DNA of 64,000 nt. It comes from Pardosa pseudoannulata (Eukaryota; Arthropoda; Arachnida; Araneae; Lycosidae). The notes under the pieces were generated by a model. The model was not told where the DNA came from and ran no database searches. It saw only the letters and a program-made list of their open reading frames with translations. A program made the position numbers and the translations under genes. Every line of letters starts with the position of its first letter. The first letter of the stretch is position 1. Positions 12,525-24,465 of this stretch are shown piece by piece. The DNA lies in contig CM063498.1 of NCBI GenBank assembly GCA_032207245.1, forward strand, positions 59,572,198 to 59,636,197, given 5' to 3'.

Positions 12525-12704
12525 GTTTGAACAATGGCCGAATGGGTAAGAAACTATTTTTCGATACCGTCGATCTTGGGTTCGACTCCCGCAGCTAGCA
12601 TAGATGTTCATAGACGTTTGGATTGTTCTTTAAGTAGTAGGTCCTGGTCTAATTGGTCCTCGTGTAACAAAACAGTAGACATTAGCTCTCTAAATTAAAC
12701 CCCA
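12525..12704 (+). mobile_element. tRNA-derived SINE copy
   Basis: GGGTTCGACTCCC B box, a decayed tail with TTTAAGTAGTAGGTCCTGG, and CCTCGTGTAACAAAACAGTA. It lies 80 bp from an oppositely oriented copy at 12,271. Confidence 0.85.
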
Positions 12705-14045
12705 ACTGTGTGCTGGGGAGGCTGTGACGTCATTATAAAATCACTGCAAAATATTACAAAATCTTTAAAACTGTTTAGACCAGTGATTCCCTATTAAAAC
12801 GAAAAGCAAAGTAAAAGATGCTAAAAATGACTGGTTCTACGGATAATTTGGTTCGGTTTGAGTTTTTTTAAACTTCGTATAAAACTAAAGTTCTTGGCCT
12901 AGATCGTTCTTGGAAACGCCAGATAACAAATATCATAATTTTTGGCATCATGGAATTGACAAAATTTAGAATGGCTGTAAAAAATTAATATTCCCTTCTA
13001 GATGATAATGCTGGGTGGATTTTAATTTCCCGTTTTTCTCCTTGTATTTGGGAAAAGATAGGGTTCTGGCGCTCACTGTTATAAAGAGAAAACGTGGAGT
13101 CCAATTCAATGTAAAAAAGTAAATGTGAGTATTAGTGTTTAATTTGATTTTACGATTTGAGAAAATGTCCTGCGATTTTCAGGATCGCCCATACAGTTAA
13201 TTATTAATTTAGTGTTCATGGATGAATAAATGAATGAACGAATTTTTTCAATAATATAAGTTTACAAGCTCTATTTTATCTCTTACTCATTAGTCATACT
13301 TTTACTTAGGGCGCTTTAGGAAAATCATAATTCTCACGAAAAAGCCGCCGTGACTACAAAAAGTTTGGGAGCAAGTGATTTAATGCACAATTAAACTTAC
13401 GTGTATCATTCAATATAGCTTGTAACACACGATTAGACTGTAGGCATAGACATAAAACATAAACGAGTCTGAGGCACCGGAGAGTGAAACTCTTTTCCTC
13501 AAAATGAATATTAATATGTGAGAAAAATTTGGTTCTATAAGTCGAAAATGTTTATTTCATAACTAAGAATTCAGCTAAAACGAATAATTAAATATATGGA
13601 TAAAACAAAATAAAATAATTTTAAAAAATAAGGTTTATGAATAGCACTTCAATGCAACAGCAAGCTAACCAGTAAAAAAAAGGGTCTCATGTGGAGATAA
13701 AAACAAAGTGTTACAATTTCTTTTCACGTGGTGGCAATAGATTGACGTTGATGAAAATATTTGTTGATTAGCAACATTTAAAAAAAAGTTTAATTTTGGT
13801 TTCAATGAGACAGGAAAAAGGTGTTGTGGGTGAAATTTTTTTAATTTCTCTTTTGTTGATAGAAAAGTCTCAATTGGCTAACTGTTATAAAACATTTATA
13901 ATTTCAAAGTTTGAAAATAAATGCACAAAAGGGGAAATTAGACCCCATTCATTACAGTCGTTATTTGTGTTTAATTTTCTTATTACTGAAGAAAGGAGTC
14001 GCATTTCCATATATATTAGATGGGGGTTACATGTACGCGATACAG
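12705..14045. other. Gene-free intergenic DNA
   Basis: Includes a 110-codon plus-strand frame (13,796-14,128) that runs into the hAT terminus at 14,054 and shows no domain; I treat it as chance. Confidence 0.6.
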
Positions 14046-14053
14046 GTTTAATA

Positions 14054-15297
14054 CAAGTATACCTAAACTACGGGCCGCAGGAAAAATCCGGACCACTCAA
14101 AGGAGATGGTTTGACCAGTCTTATCTAAGTTTTGAAAAATGAATTTAAAGGGCGCTACTTGTTCATTCTGGAAACTTGTTTCTCAATTTAAATTACAGTT
14201 GCGACAATGTTTTTCAGATATTGATGGATATGCAAAAAGGCATTTCAAAATCCATTAGATTACACATATAAAAAACTTTCGTCAATTTTACAATTTTATG
14301 GGACTGATTTTCAAAATGATAATAAGCTGAAATAATGTTTAAGGTATCCGTCTACGTTCGGAGAACTTTTTTCTTTAAACGTAGAAACTAGTTCATGTTT
14401 TTACATTTTTAGATTTAGTTTTTATATTATCATAGAGAATTGCACTTAAAAAATTTATTCCTGGAGAAGTTTTTATAAAATTTCTAATAAATGAAGAAAA
14501 TTTAGTTTAAAAATTGGGTTTTTTCAAAAGGTCTCATTTTTTAATAAATTTAATCATTTCAATATTTTTTATACAGCACATTTCTTATACACTGGACTAG
14601 TGAATCACCTAAAATCTTTGCTTAATTTACATTTGGTAAAAAATGTTGGTCCTTCAAAATCATACATTTTGAATTTTTAACGAATTTTCATTACCTTTAT
14701 ATCTATCTATGAGTGTAACGTCATTAAAAATTATCCAAATTTAAAGCTTTTAGGTCATTTACTAGTAAATACTATCAAAGGCATTCATAATAATTTTCAA
14801 CAACATATTTTAAGAACTTTTTGAGAAATCACATTTCAAGTTTCAATGTTTTATTAAAAATACCGTTCTGAGAAAAACGCATTTGAAGCTTATGAAAACA
14901 ACTTTAACTATTAAAAAATTAAAATACATGTTTAAAATTCCCCACACTTTCTTGCTTCAAAACTTTCTAATTGCCAAGTTGCTCATTGTTAAAAATACTA
15001 GAAAAATGTTTAAAATAATCTTCATGAAAATTTAAAAAGTTTTGTCCAAAAAATGTTCTTTAAAAGGCTTTAAATTCACAACTTCCGGTTACGAAATCAC
15101 TACTTCCGTTTTGACAGCTGTCACTGATGTTTAAACAGCTGTAACTTTTCTTAAATGCCTTAGAGATAAAACAAAAACAGATTTAGAATCCTAAAAGTTG
15201 AAATTTTACAACAGAGAAATAAAAAAAATCATGATTTTTGGCAAAAAATGACGTTTTTGGAATGATCTAGCAGTCTTAAAAAGGTTGCCGACCCTTG
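14054..15297. mobile_element. Decayed hAT element with imperfect 8-bp target duplication
   Basis: Ends CAAGTATACCTAAACTACGG and GGTTGCCGACCCTTG are decayed forms of a widespread hAT terminus. Flanks gtttaata (14046-14053) and atctaata (15298-15305) match at 6 of 8. The 1.24-kb interior has no open transposase frame. Confidence 0.65.
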
Positions 15298-15652
15298 ATC
15301 TAATACATAAAAGAATTAATGTAGAAATCCTCGGCATCTTAAAAAACTCTCTAAAGTTATAATCTGGCAAATTTACACTATCGTCGTTATTGTAGCTCAG
15401 GGGTCATCTACAAATAATGTCGCGATCGGAAGAGGGAGGTGTTGGGATTCAAGAAATTGTGACAAGGAGGAGGGGAGTTACAAGAAGTAACGAACATTAT
15501 ATTTTAGTTAAAGTGAAAACGTTTAAAATCAGAAGATAAAGGTTTGAAGTTGTTTTAAAATTATAAAAATTTAAAGGCATTTTCTTAATTGAGATGAAAG
15601 CTATCTGAACTGCGAACGTTCGTAATAATAAACTATTCTAACTCATTTCGCT

Positions 15653-15810
15653 GAACGAAGGCCAAATGGTAGAACGCTGCTCTTCGGTACCGGAATTCGC
15701 AAATCGAATCATGCAGACAACATGTTTTTAGACTTTCAGAATCGGCTTTAAACAGTAGGTTCCGGTCTCATTAGCCCTTGTGTAGCAAAACAGTAGATTG
15801 TAGCTCTACA
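15653..15810 (+). mobile_element. tRNA-derived SINE copy, moderately decayed
   Basis: GAACGAAGGCCAAATGGTAG, TTCGGTACCGGAATTCGC, AGAATCGGCTTTAAACAG and CTCATTAGCCCTTGTG match the family in order. The B box is mutated (AAATCGAATCATG). Confidence 0.85.
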
Positions 15811-16272
15811 AAACCTAACCTTTCTTATTTCAATTTTATGATAGTGTATATAATTTTATAAGCGTTTATGTCATAAATGTGACAAATGAAATGATATAAT
15901 AATTCAAGTGAAACTGAAGCATTTGTTTAAAATTCTACTTGTTTTATAGTATTTTGTGTTCATAAATTAAACATCAGATTTAAAGCAAAATATATTAACT
16001 TGGACATAGAATTCTACAATATTATAGAATACTACATTATTACTGTTTTTTAATTGCTCTCTTATAATTATATTTTATTAATATTGATATTAATTATATT
16101 TTGTTGCAAACCTTTTACTTTCGTACCTTTTTTCATACGATATTGTTCTGACTTTTGGATTGTACTTTCGGATGTCGAAGGAAACACATTCGTAAACATA
16201 TCAGCAAAGGGAGATGTAGAAATTATTCTTCTCAGCATTCCTATAGAGAAGACAAGCTCTGTCACCAAGAGG

Positions 16273-16300
16273 AAGTGATAGAATTTGAATTCTATCACTT
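16273..16300. repeat. Perfect 13-bp inverted repeat with 2-base spacer
   Basis: AAGTGATAGAATT, TG, AATTCTATCACTT. An isolated hairpin in gene-free DNA; no function assigned. Confidence 0.7.
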
Positions 16301-16840
16301 TAAAAACTTCTTGAATCTCCATATTTCTAGCTCTTAAATTTGACTTTAAAAGAACACTCTGTGACTAAGTAGATTTAACTGAGTTAAATACACTCGACCT
16401 AATCTTTCCATAAAAGGCGCAGTTTTACTCTAAGATAGATTTCGCTGGCAAATTTTATCCCTTTTAATCCTATATTAATCTCCCTTGAAACTATTGTTTA
16501 AGCTTCAAATGCACCCAATAATTTAGAATTGCTTGTCCATAAAGTTCTTCCTCATTTTTTCTAGGTCGAAATTAATTTTTATAAATGCTTTCCTAGTCCA
16601 CTTTACAAAGAATTATTTGTATTTATTCTTCCTAATCATAAAATCAGTCACAAACATACACTTCTCTTTATAAAACGTTGTTGTGAAATCAAACTGAAAA
16701 TCCGAACTCTTTAAAACAGCTAATTTCAACGTTATAAAAGTTCTTTTCTGAAAGCTAAATCGTTGTTGTTCTTAAATAAATAATAATTTCCTTATTTACT
16801 TCAGAAAAAAAACTGGAATATACCAATGATTACATTAGGT

Positions 16841-16860
16841 GTGTGTGTGTGTGTGTGTGT
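16841..16860. repeat. (GT)n microsatellite
   Basis: About ten GT units. Confidence 0.95.
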
Positions 16861-17669
16861 ATTCAAAGCCTATAAAGTGAAAAAAGGAAATAGTATTTTA
16901 AGATAACAATGTAAGGAAAATGCTGTTCAAAAATCAAATTCAGCCCACCTCTAATTCAGTAGGTTTTATTCATACTCGTGATGAATTAATAATTACTTGT
17001 CCTATCTCAAAAACAAAGCAAGAATGGAAAAATATGTACTTGCATATTCATGATTAAGATACTTTTACTCTTTGTTCGAATATATTATATTTGGGGAACG
17101 TGATAACCCTACGTAAGTTGCACATTTACACTAACGGAGATATTCTGAGACATGGACAGTAATCATTTGAATTTAATATTACTGGAGTCACTGATTATTT
17201 TGCTAGTAATAATTTAAAAGTTTCGGAATATTACATCCACGATTCATCCTATTTATCGTTCATAGATATAAAATGCATTGGTTTGCGATACCAAAATTGA
17301 CTCTATTTCTACACTCCGAATGGCAACTGCTACAACAACTAAATGTAAACACTACCGACCGTCCGCTATTTGCGCTAATATATGTAACCTGTGCTTTAAA
17401 TATGAATTGCATTTATCAATAGATACACAGAAATGAAGTATTTATTATAAATATTTAACCTTGCTCTCTTTCACATGTAAATATGCTGATTATGTGCAGT
17501 GTAACTGTTACATATTAAGCATTCGCATATTTTACGTTGTAGTAAAAATTAAAAGAAATTTTCTATTCCCAAAAGATTTTAGTACCCAAATTAGAAAGCA
17601 GTCTGGGTTACCATACTTGGCGCTTTATCGCCATTTGGCAGGGGGAACCCAATTCTTTAGTCAACCCCC

Positions 17670-18389
17670 TAACGTGACCAGATGTCCCGTTTTGAACAGG
17701 ACTGTCTCTTTTTAGAATTACGAGCCCCGGTGTCCCCGAAATGTACTGCAGGACGCAAAATTATCCCGTTTTCAGAAACTGCGCGAAAAATCTCTGTATT
17801 AATTGAAAAGCAATTTATTGACTGTAATAAAGATACTGAAGTTTTTGAGGAATTTTCATTAATTTCTAATTACATTACATCGCAAAAAATAACGGAATGG
17901 AGTAATTTAAATGTTTCCACTGAAACCCGTTGGGTGAAAGTATTCAAACACTTTCGCGCTAACAATCTTGAGCATAAAATCTTTTCTATTGTAATCGAAT
18001 ATATTTTATATTTGCCTGCTACACATGCTGCAGTGGAAAGAGTATTTTCTATTATGAACAAATTGTGGACATCTGAGAAAACCCAGTTAGAAATTTCAGT
18101 TCTAAAGGCGATGTTGATAATTAAGGTGAATATAAAAAAAAAGTGCCAAGAGTTTCATTCTTACTTGAAATAATCACCGGCTATATTAAAACAAATTTGT
18201 TCTTCTGATAAATATAAATATAACTAAACATTTTGGGTATCAATATTTTGTGATTCGTAACTTTTAAGCCAACTAACTTTTTCTGAATAAATAACTTTAA
18301 AAAAGTGTTGTTTTTTTCATTGAAAACCTATGATTTGACCTAAATAAACCAATGCCCCGTTTTGAGTCAAAAAATAAATGGTCACGTTA
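17670..18389 (+). mobile_element. hAT deletion derivative with transposase C-terminus
   Basis: Inverted ends TAACGTGACCA and GGTCACGTTA, each followed inwards by a CCCGTTTTGA-type block (complement GACTCAAAACGGGG on the right). About 720 bp lie between them, including the open frame described separately. No clear target duplication was seen. Confidence 0.82.
17682..18173 (+). pseudogene. hAT transposase remnant keeping the C-terminal dimerisation domain
   Basis: 163-codon open frame starting inside the left terminus. Residues about 105-150 read YILYLPATHAAVERVFSIMN and LWTSEKTQLEISVLKAMLII, the hAT C-terminal dimerisation domain (L-PAT-AAVERVFS signature). The N-terminal zinc finger and the DDE catalytic core are missing, so it cannot be an active transposase. 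The frame has no stops or shifts across the domain. Whether a protein is made is unknown. Confidence 0.85.
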
Positions 18390-21225
18390 AACATACCTCA
18401 ATCAAACCCGACAGGCTTTAGTGTTACTTCAGTACTATGTATTTAACTTTGGACAGTTCTGGATGTAATATAAAGGGCACTGTAGATAGGGTTCCATGTC
18501 AAGAGGTTCTTTTAAAGGTTCCGATACTATCACACTCATCTTAGTCACTAGGCACATAAGTCAATATTTACTCAATCTATACAATTTCACGTATTGAATT
18601 AATCATTTATCACCTTGTATGGCCGTGTTTGTCTGACCGCGTTAAGTAATTGTAATTGCTTAAAGCTAGTACTTGGTATTTTAAATGTATGGAAGTGAAA
18701 AAAAATTGGGTTAATAGAATAAAAGGCAATTTTCTTGCGTCTTTGAGAGGCTAATTTTTGTTGTTATTAATTGATATGCATTAATAATTTAAGAAACTAA
18801 GAGAGCAAACTTTGATCTTTAACTCGTTCACTTATTATGCAAAATTCTAAGAAAAAAATAACTTTGTAAATTAGTATGTGTTAGATTAATTTCGCCACCG
18901 AATTCTAGATGACGCTATTCAGCGATTGTATAAAACCAAACTTTATTTATTTATTTATTTATTTATTTATTTTTTTTTTTTTTGCGTGATGGGTTGTATA
19001 ATGAAAAGAAAGTGTGTTCAACAATCGTTCTCTGTTTTCATCCATAATTCGATTTCTACCGATTCTTCGTGCAAATCCCAAGAATAAACAAAAGGTAAGC
19101 AGTTACTTGATTTGATTCTTCATTACTGTTGAACAATTAGAATTATTAATTAATTGAAAATAACTTTTAAAACCCAAAGTTCAAGATTCATGATTATTCA
19201 AATTCGAAATTCATTAACTATTCAATCCAGTATGTTCAAAATAGTATTCAAGTGTATGTACAAAAAATAATTTTTCATGACGATTTTATCAACCCCAGAA
19301 CTTTATCCTTGCACCCCCGATACGTTTTGTAATTAAAATAATAAACTGGTAAGATCTAGAAATAACTTTAATGTATAATGAATCATTGTTTAAAATAAAA
19401 GCATATTACTTGCCTTTCAATGTTTAAAATAAACTTTAAAAGGTTGCCTTACATACGTAAAGTGTCGTCGCGTCCAATAGTTTTCAATGCACAATAGTCC
19501 CTTAACTTGGTAAGAAAACGGAAGCACTGAGTGTTTAGGTAAGTGGCACTACTGTACAGAAGGTATTTGTTCTGGTCCCGCCCTTGACAGGACTTCCTTA
19601 ATGATTCAAAGTGGAAGATGGGGTGCGGGATTAGACTCATTATTCTTTCGCCCCCCTCAACAATGAAGCATGGTTTTGGGTCTAACTCCTTTCCCATGTA
19701 TTTTTTAAATTTATACGAAACTCATGTAAATTTGAAGTTTATTTTCAATTCAAATTTTTAGGTGACTGTATATTTTAAATTTCAGTTTCTAATGAATATA
19801 GTATACATTAAATTCTCGCATGAAAATAATACATTTTCTAAAGTACTTCCCTGAAATTAGTTATAGTAATTACAAGTAAAATAAAAAGTATTATATTTCC
19901 TACACTAAGCAGTAATATTATCATGTAAACTTTATCATAATAACTTTTAGTGTGTGAGGAAGTTGAGATTTGCAAATAAATAAATAAGTAAAACATTTTT
20001 GGGGTTTAGGACTTTTTAAAATCGGGAACCCTAGGTCCGAGCCTACTGTGGCTATGCCATAATAAAGTCCTGCATATTAAAATGACACAGTCTTTTATCG
20101 TATACTTTCATTGAAATATATCCAACAAAGGAAAGGAATATCTTCCGATGCAGTATCTCTTGAACTGAATAAAATAAGCTCTTCAATCATTTCATCCAGA
20201 CACAAATACTCTTACCCCATGATACAGTGGGCAGTTTTTCTAGCACATTAGAATAAAGATTCTTGAAATCGAAACTAGAACTACAACAATCTGCAGAGCA
20301 GACATTTAATACGAAACTAGAGAGCAGCGCCATCTTTTGGAGCATCGAAACAATAAATATTTGATAAGTAGTTTCAACGCGGGAACTTGGAATCCATAAC
20401 GAAATGTACCTTTTGTTACTAAACGGTAGCTGTTTTATACTATGAATCCTTTATTCTAGTGCTTTTATTTTAATTACAGTGCTTGTTTATAAATTTATAA
20501 AAGTGCCAAGAACGATTCAAAAACGAATTCAGTTGGATAAAAGTAATTTTTTACACTTAATTGAAATACATAGCGACAATACGCCCAATGTAACAAATTT
20601 TAGAGAATAATTCACCTATTTAGTTTAGAGATTAGTTAGCAGAATATATTAACTAATATAGTTTATTGAGATAAATAATATACGATAAACATCTCTTAAC
20701 AAATCGAATTCTCACAGGAAGATTTGACTACTGTACTTCCTGGGCCAAGCCCTCTATTACAGATGTTACTAGTAATGGGACGCAAAAACTAATGACATTG
20801 AGTTGGCATGACATGAAATCGAATTCCGATGGCAAATTATCTTTTAAAGCGAAAATCTTTTTACTCTTTCTGGGGAACAATATCGGGGCCGTGTCATGCT
20901 TTGATTGAATTCACGTGACACCATAAAGGGCATAGACTAAAAAAGGTGGCAATAAGTAGCAAAATAAAATGTTGAACCATTTCACAATCAAAAATCTTTA
21001 TACAGGCTTGTCTATACTTGTGTAATACAATGGAACCCACCTTTTTTTTTTTTAATCGCGACCCCTAACCCTTTTCTATTTACCGTATTTGATTGATAAA
21101 ACAAAATAAGTTTGAAAAAATGTAGTTTAGGACTTGTTAAATGTTATGATATTTTTTATTAACAATTAAGAGTAACTGAAAAAAAAAAAAAAGTCTAGGA
21201 ATCAATAAGAAACCAAACGCTTAAA
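18390..21225. other. Gene-free intergenic DNA
   Basis: No domain-bearing frame. 19,450-19,700 and 20,690-20,940 are less AT-rich and may be unrecognised repeats. Confidence 0.55.
18941..18983. repeat. (TTTA)n and poly-T
   Basis: TTTA units followed by about 14 T. Confidence 0.95.
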
Positions 21226-21233
21226 CAAAGATG

Positions 21234-21854
21234 CAGGGCCGTAGCCAGAAATTATTTTCGGAGGGGGACATTGTTTTTGGGGATGGATACCTCAATAAAA
21301 CTACAGCTTTTCTTATGTATGTATACTGCTAAATATAATACAATGGGATTTTAAAATATCAAAATGATTAAAAAATGATATAATGAACAAATTTTTAGCC
21401 TTGAATGAATCATGTAGTAACTACACAATAAATTAATAGTAAAATTAACATTGAATATATATAAACTATACATGGTATTAAATTTCAATTTTTAAAACAG
21501 AAGTATAACTAAAGAAACAGAATAATTTTGAAAGAAAATGAAAATGTTCAAATTTTTAATTTATAATATAAAATATGCTTTTTTTTTAATTTTAGCCAAA
21601 AAAATTTCACAATTTCTCCCAATTGTACAACAATATTGTGATGAGTTACCAAAAGTGCTAGTCAATCTGTTCTTACATGTCGAATCCAATTTTCACCTAA
21701 TCCTTAACTCAATGTCACTGTTCTAAGCCCACTTTTGTCTATGCACAGCTAGGCAGATGACACACACGTGGTCCATTTTCTTTCCATGAAACGGTATTTT
21801 AGAATTTCGGAGGGGAACCAGTCCCTTAAATCCCTCCCCTTACCTACGGCCCTG
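21234..21854 (+). mobile_element. Non-autonomous hAT element, family A, copy 1, perfect 8-bp target duplication
   Basis: 621 bp from CAGGGCCGTAGCC to GGCTACGG-type complement (CTACGGCCCTG). It is bounded by perfect direct repeats caaagatg (21226-21233 and 21855-21862). The 8-bp duplication and CAGGG ends identify the hAT superfamily. No transposase domain is recognisable inside. The second copy of the same element is at 28,272 in reverse orientation. Confidence 0.93.
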
Positions 21855-22138
21855 CAAAGATGTAAAAGAAGAAAAGTTATGCTATGCTATCAAGAAATTC
21901 TTTGTATGACTGTACTGTTTGGATAAGACGTCTACATCCATTATTTCAAAGTAGTTTATATTTTCAAAATAAAAACTATTCGCACATTCTGTGCCAATTT
22001 TTTAAATCCCAGTTAAGGGATGTTCAAAACAAGAAATATGTAAGGGGTAGCATTTTGAAGACTTTTATCATATTGAGAGTGCATTGTTGGTGGCGAAAGA
22101 TTAAATGTAAGAAAGCGAAGATATTACTTTTGTTTGTA

Positions 22139-22915
22139 CAATAGAACCTCTTTTTAACGACCCCACGATACAGCGATCCCTTCGTTAGAACGACTATCTT
22201 ATAAAGTCCCAATTATTTTACCATAGGAATAATGTTAATTTTGAATCATTACAACGACCCCAATCGTATTACTTTTCGTTAGAGAGGCCGCCAATTTTAG
22301 TCCGCAGAACTCATGAGCAAGTGGGCTATTTCAAAATTATTGTACTATGGTACAACTTCAAGAAACCTGTACTCCTCTCTTTGTGTTTGCTTAAAGAGAG
22401 CCCCCTCAAATTTCCTGATCTTCAATTATCTTTTGATGAGTTTATTGCGGTAGACGAAACTTTACAGTGCTGGGAAGAAAGTTTGAATGAGGACGATTTT
22501 ATTACCCGTATTACCGGAAATGAAGAAATCTGCGATTTCGAAGACGGAGAAGAAATCGTCCAAGCTTTTGATAAAATGAATGAAAAAGAAGCCTTCAATG
22601 CAATCAATGCCTTAAGTCAATATTTTAAAGGACAATTTAATTTTGAAGATTTCCTTCAAAATCTAACGGATATGGAATCAGTGATAATGAAAAATTCCCA
22701 AATGAACTTGAAACAGGCGTCAATCAAAGACTTTTTTCCAAAAATTCAGTAATGGAAAAACAAATAAATAGAAGTGTTCTCTCTCGTATGTACTGTTGCA
22801 TCATTTCTTTGCTCAATTTTTTATTATTATTTTTTCAATTCGGTAGAACGACCTTTCGTTACAACAACCATATGATGTTGGTCCCACAGGGGGTCGTTAT
22901 ACCGAGGTTCTACTG
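22139..22915 (+). mobile_element. Tigger/pogo-type element, internally deleted
   Basis: Inverted ends CAATAGAACCTCTTTTTAAC and complement CAGTAGAACCTCGGTATAAC, both followed by GACCCC, inside TA dinucleotides (22137-22138, 22916-22917). These are Tigger-like (Tc1-mariner superfamily, pogo group) termini. A second inner copy of the GTTAGAACGAC/CGTTACAACAACC motif lies near each end. Length 777 bp against over 2 kb for a full element. Confidence 0.9.
22321..22752 (+). pseudogene. Tigger/pogo transposase C-terminal remnant with PIP-box-like end
   Basis: 143-codon open frame. From about residue 25 it reads as the acidic tail of a Tigger/CENP-B-like transposase (FDEFIAVDETLQCWEESLNE, DFEDGEEIVQAFDKMNEKEA). 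It ends QASIKDFFPKIQ: Q-x-x-I-x-x-F-F at 22714-22737 fits the PCNA-interacting motif. Pogo-group transposases are known to carry such a motif. The DNA-binding and DDE parts are absent. The first 25 or so residues may come from the deletion junction. Confidence 0.82.
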
Positions 22916-23118
22916 TAATATATTATTTTATTTAATTTTAAACATTTCATGTTCATTCTTCGCTCTGGATAAAACATTTTATTTATTTTAAAAATTTATT
23001 ATTAGTTTTTAGATTATATTACATATTTTTTCACAATCTGCCTGTTATCAAAGGGAAGGTAAATAAATTTAAAAACTTCATCTTAAATACTTCAGCAGTT
23101 TTTGAACGTTACTTAAAC

Positions 23119-23177
23119 AGTGGCGTAGCAAAGAGGGAGGTGCAAACCTTCATGATGATTACTGTTTATATGTATAG
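23119..23177. repeat. Solitary hAT-type terminus
   Basis: CAGTGGCGTAGCAAAGAGGG looks like another hAT end of the CAGTGGCG type, 59 bp left of family C. No partner end was found. Confidence 0.3.
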
Positions 23178-24300
23178 CAGTGGCGTGCGGTAGGTGTTCA
23201 TGCTGGTTGTGCAGAAAGCAACAATAATAATAAAACCATAAAAATGGTCATTAAACACTTCTTTAACGTTTATCATTCATTTGTACACAAAATCCATACG
23301 TCTATCTGTATTACTAATAAAATTACGAAAAACATATTTTCAGCAAACGTAGCACCACACGGCGTCCGCCACTGCCTCGTCAGGATACCCATTGGTGCCG
23401 ACAAACCGAACGTCTATTCCACATGCAGAGGATTTCACTACACGCTAGCGCAATAGAACAAACTGTTTCTTGTTCAGTCAATGGGTTAAATTATATTTAT
23501 TAATTGTTTTTAACATTTGGAAATCATATATTCTGCGAAAAACATCTTCACAATTTTTAAAAACAAAACCAGGGATATGGTGTTACAGATATAACTTATA
23601 TACTGTCTGTAACACACAATGCTAAAATTTGGACTGTTCTGTAAAATTCGTTTCCTTTTTGTCTAACAAAACAAAATTGTTTTTCAGCTAATTATTTCTA
23701 TAAATATAATACATCACCGAAATTACTTTACCACACTAAAACATTTCCCTTTATATTGATGAAATACTTCTTTTATATTTCCACGAAAACAAAATCTTAC
23801 AATATATAAATTTACAAATATAAAAATTATAACATTAACCGTTTGCAAAATCGTATGGCCAGTTAATCAGTTAAAAAACCAAAAACTCTTCTGCACGTAA
23901 GTCCTCGCTCTAATACAACGCTTAATAAACCGTACCTTCGGATGATTCGGAATGCCAAGTGCAGGAAAAATAGCTGCACTTGCCTCAGTGCCATAGTATG
24001 CTGTTCTTCTCCAGTATCCCATACATATAAAGCGTGATTTTCTATTAGTGCGCAGTGCGTACACATAAAAATTTCTTATGTTCGCTTGCTTTTGAACGCG
24101 CTACGTGGTGCAGCACCTAGTACCGCACGCACTGCGAGAATACAAGCAAGCAAATCAACATAATATTTGAATATCTTATAAATAATATTTATTATATACC
24201 ATATAAAGGTAGGCAGACATAGGTGCAGAAAATTATTGTCTCTCATAATTTTGCCAGGGTGTGCAGTGCACACCCTGCACATATGGACCGCACGCCACTG
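23178..24300. mobile_element. Non-autonomous hAT element, family C, perfect 8-bp target duplication
   Basis: 1,123 bp with 14-bp perfect terminal inverted repeats CAGTGGCGTGCGGT, flanked by atgtatag (23170-23177 and 24301-24308). Two further internal blocks resemble the termini (complement of CAGTGGCGGACGCC near 23,355-23,378 and of CAGTGCGTGCGGTACTAG near 24,118-24,136). No transposase domain was recognised in its short open frames. Confidence 0.92.
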
Positions 24301-24409
24301 ATGTATAGTATAAATAGGATTACTGTATGCATTGAGATATGACTTGTAGCGGGAGAACCCCATCTCCACCGTACGAAAAATGTCTCTCTACGCCATGCTA
24401 TCCATGACA

Positions 24410-24465
24410 GCCTCGGACTTCGGTACTGAAGAGCAGCGCAATACCATTCGCCCATTGTCCGGCCA
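24410..24465 (-). mobile_element. 5' end fragment of the tRNA-derived SINE
   Basis: CTTCGGTACTGAAGAGCAGC and CATTCGCCCATTGTCCGGCC match only the tRNA-like head of the family. The body is missing. Confidence 0.65.

Larger units (their letters stand above)
15298..17669. other. Gene-free intergenic DNA
   Basis: Contains a SINE, the 16,273 hairpin and a GT microsatellite. GGGGTCATCTACAAATAATG near 15,400 with a purine-rich run after it resembles the end of some DNA transposon, unpaired. Confidence 0.55.

Noticed and set aside
13796..14128. 110-codon plus-strand frame
   Set aside because: Runs into a hAT terminus at 14,054 and shows no recognisable motif.
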